NCBI GenBank assembly: GCA_003254925.1
Contig: QANZ01009649.1
Location: 114,463 to 178,462 of the forward strand
Direction: 5' to 3'
DNA from: Chamaecrista fasciculata
Taxonomy: Eukaryota; Streptophyta; Magnoliopsida; Fabales; Fabaceae
Length of the DNA stretch: 64,000 bases
Both the position numbers and the translations under genes were made by a program. The notes beneath the pieces were generated by a model, which did not search any database, was not told where the DNA came from, and saw only the letters and a list, made by a program, of their open reading frames with translations. This document shows positions 61,501 through 64,000 of the stretch, piece by piece. Each line of letters opens with the position of its first letter. The first letter of the stretch is position 1.

Positions 61501-63142
61501 GTTATGTTTTATGCAATCATTTTTAATAACCTTGGAGGTCCTTCTCTGATAGCTGCAGTTTCTTTATTTATACCTTTGGTGATGGTCGTTTTATGAATTC
61601 CATGAGCAGCTTGAATTTTTATGTAACACTTTATGGAGCGTGTCTAGGGACCATGCATCTTAATAGCTTTTAAATGTGAGCCTACAAATGGGTTTTATTC
61701 TCTGATTATCCCTTTGGGATGAAGCAAGGACAAAGCAGAAGACTCTCACTGCTGTGGTGAAAAAGACATACTCTCATGTCAGTGTTAAGGCCCACAGTTA
61801 GGTTTTAGTTTCTAGAATGCCTGTTTTACTTCAAGTTCCACAATACGCTTTGATAAAGGTAATCTTTTTCTTGATACTTCTTGCATATTACCTAGCAGAT
61901 TATGTCAGTGAAAGCAATATCATTAATCTTGTCATGGTGTTCACAAGTTATAAATGATGCTTCGCTTGGCTATGCTTTCTCTTTTTTGTGGCAATTCTTC
62001 TGGAGGACAACTAAATTACCACCTTCTTGTTCAGAGGTATCTGGCATTAAATGAATTTTTAGCTATAAATAAAATATATTGCTGTTATGATTGAAGTGTA
62101 TGGTGATTTATTTTTGGTTGTTGACATGTATATGCAAAGCAGATTGAAGCAGAAATGTGTCTGGCAGCTTATGAAGCGTTAGTTTTTGTTCTGAGAGTGC
62201 TAGCATCCTCATTTTTTTCTCAATCTACACATCTGATCGAGGAAAATAAGAAATTACTTCTAGAGACAGGAGGCAGGCCTTTGTTAGATTCCATGCTTGA
62301 ATCTTTCATTCATAATATCAATAATCTCCTTGCGGTAGGATTTTTGGCTAGAACTCGAATGGCTGTTTTGTTGGATTGGAAGGTGCTAATCTCTCTCTCT
62401 CCCTCTCTCTGTTTTTTTTTCAACTGATGCAACACTTCTGGATGTTCTTTACACCTGTGATCAATATATTCTAATGATTCTGGTCGCTCTTCAATCTTTG
62501 AATTTGGTCTTATTAATGTATCAAATGCCTTTGCATGTCAAATTGTGTCAAGTGATAAACTAAAAGATTGTAACGATTATTGTAACAGTGGATGTGTATG
62601 GAATCTTTGTTGTCAATTCCTGCTCATGCTCTCAAGAGTGGGTTATATCTTGAGGAAGACCTCTCTTTCTTAGATGGCAATCTCAGATGCATTTTCAATG
62701 ACCTTGTTGAGAGGTAACGAACAAGATAGCATATATTTACTCGTGTGTGGTTTTCTTGGAGTTGTATAATCAGTTGGCATGGGGTTGTTTATAAACATGT
62801 GATTATCAAGCTTCACCGGAATTCAGCTGTTTGTATGGATACTGTTGGAATCCTTTATTTTCCGCTCCTTAGGGTGCTTGGCTAATCTTTCTGGCCAGGA
62901 GGGTTGCTTAATATTCAAATTGATACCTTGTTGAATTTAATTTAATGCGGTAATGGACTTGTTTCTTCTTTTCCCCTGGTCTCCTATCATGTTTCTTATC
63001 TTATTCAGTTGTATTTTGCAGCCTTGAAAATGCTGGGGAAAGTTCAGTTTTAACCATGTTGAGGTCAGTCAGAATGGTATTAGAGCTAGTTGCCCAAGGG
63101 AAGTCAAGTGCAGTTCTTTCGCATGATGTGATAGATTCACAG
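55550..63142 (+). CDS. SpoU/TARBP1-like tRNA/rRNA methyltransferase family protein, N-terminal part (3' end outside window)
   Basis: Eighteen exons with consistent phase: 55550-55726, 55874-55967, 56339-56433, 56554-57056, 57147-57357, 57457-57768, 58258-58408, 58566-58703, 58985-59066, 59399-59673, 59790-59903, 60416-60678, 60858-61100, 61200-61355, 61899-62036, 62143-62382, 62589-62713, 63022-63142, giving 1146 codons so far. The sequence (SLSKSFIQVPPSAIPAMLDC, LCNMTERML, EHRSCAVGFLLP, LSAWELEANRWARV) is an alpha-helical scaffold that I recognise as the long N-terminal region of plant TARBP1-type proteins (Arabidopsis AT4G17610, from memory). In these a C-terminal SpoU/TrmH domain does ribose 2'-O-methylation of RNA. 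That domain should lie beyond the right edge and is not visible. The exon 13 donor is the least certain. Met1 or Met9 could be the start. Confidence 0.8.
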
Positions 63143-63411
63143 GTTCAGTTAATAGCTGTCTGTTAAATTCACCCTCCTTCATGTTAAATTTACTTAGATG
63201 CCATATATAGAATTAACCTGCCATGTGCATGCTGTGTGTGCCCATGATTTTAGATCTAATAATTGCTGATTGCTGATTGCCTCAGGAGCCTAAAAAGTAA
63301 ATTAAAATTGCTGGTTTTGTTAATTTACCTATGCGATCAGTTGTTTCATGCCTGATTTTTGAAATCTGCAACATGCCATTCAGTCAGAAGGTAAAAGATC
63401 CCTAGATGTTC

Positions 63412-64000
63412 TGTGAATTTTTAGAATACTCAATTATATTCTCATTAGGCTAATTAGACTAATATATACAAGGCTCCTATTCTAATTTAGGGAATAAAAT
63501 AAAATACATAATAAATGTGATAAAACCTATTTACAATTACTAAAAATAAATAATAAAAGGTAGACCACACAATAGGGTCACCAACACTCCCCCTCAAGTT
63601 GGTGCAAAGATGTCACACATGCCCAACTTGAAAACTAGTTTGTGAAACATTTGTTTACTAAGGCCTTTAGTAAACACATCAGCAAGTTGCTTCTCTGACG
63701 CCACATAGCACAAATTGAGGATGCCACTAGTAACCTTCTCTTTGATAAAGTGTCTGTCAATCTCAATGTGCTTCGTTCGGTCATGCTGAACAGGATTTTG
63801 AGCTATACTAATAGCAGCCTTGTTGTCACAAAACAAGGACAATTTTTCTCTTTCTAGTAAGCCCAGCTCTGCTAACAGTTTCTGGACCCACAAAATTTCA
63901 CAAACTCCCTATGCCATAGCCCTATATTCTGCTTCTGCACTGGATCTAGCAACCACATTTTGCTTCTTACTCCGCCAAGTTACCAAGTTTCCTCCCACAA
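63412..64000 (-). mobile_element. Decayed Ty1-copia element (3' LTR and RNase H end), minus strand, cut by window edge
   Basis: The LTR is at 63412-63586 (175 bp; on the minus strand it begins TGTTGGTGACC and ends TTCACA). It is preceded by a polypurine tract (aacttgagggggag, 63587-63600). The internal part reads as the copia RNase H C-terminus: SRSSAEAEYRAMA-type block, then FCDNKAAISIAQNPV, RTKHIEIDRHFIKEK and ADVFTKGLS (63594-63893). An in-frame TAG interrupts it after YRAMA near 63910-63920, so it is inactive. It lies in the intron after exon 18 of the methyltransferase-like gene, in antisense orientation. Confidence 0.9.

Overview
This is plant nuclear DNA, AT-rich and intron-rich, and most likely from a eudicot. 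The evidence is GT..AG introns, plant-only gene families (SnRK2 kinase, JAZ/TIFY, ureidoglycine aminohydrolase), a nuclear tRNA-Trp(CCA), Ty1-copia elements, tRNA-derived SINEs and many inverted-repeat elements. I cannot name the species. Four single N bases, mostly in low-complexity sequence, suggest a draft assembly.

Layout. 1-9.7 kb is gene-poor and holds decayed LINE pieces and inverted-repeat elements. 9.78-12.61 kb (+) is a 9-exon SnRK2 kinase gene (342 aa). 13.15 kb (-) is tRNA-Trp. 14.22-16.78 kb (+) is a 5-exon membrane-anchored, Cys-rich cyclophilin-like protein (348 aa). 17.83-18.52 kb (-) is a broken JAZ-like gene. 20.28-25.84 kb (+) is a 9-exon XPF/RAD1 (UVH1) repair endonuclease (986 aa). 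27.07-30.04 kb (-) is a 5-exon cationic amino acid transporter (575 aa), with a MITE filling most of one intron. 30-34.7 kb has no gene. 34.77-39.57 kb (+) is a structurally intact Ty1-copia retrotransposon with one uninterrupted 1475-codon ORF. 40-44 kb holds SINE and MITE pieces. 44.48-49.68 kb (-) is a 12-exon (S)-ureidoglycine aminohydrolase (315 aa). 49.9-55.0 kb is an inverted-repeat element followed by a tandem array of about 544-bp units, each carrying a long palindrome. 55.55 kb to beyond the right edge (+) is a SpoU/TARBP1-type RNA methyltransferase gene; 18 exons are visible and the 3' half lies outside the window. A second, decayed copia element on the minus strand occupies the intron after exon 18.

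The genes do not form one pathway. They are ordinary housekeeping and stress-response genes: ABA/osmotic kinase, ureide nitrogen recycling, DNA repair, amino-acid transport, RNA modification. I did not see a new enzymatic system. The most interesting structures are the palindrome-bearing array with its higher-order (dimeric) periodicity and inverted flanks, the JAZ-like gene with two phase-compensating frameshifts around its TIFY motif, a pair of micro-insertions flanked by direct repeats, and the young copia element. Exon boundaries were worked out by hand from splice consensus, reading phase and remembered family sequence, so they are predictions without transcript support.
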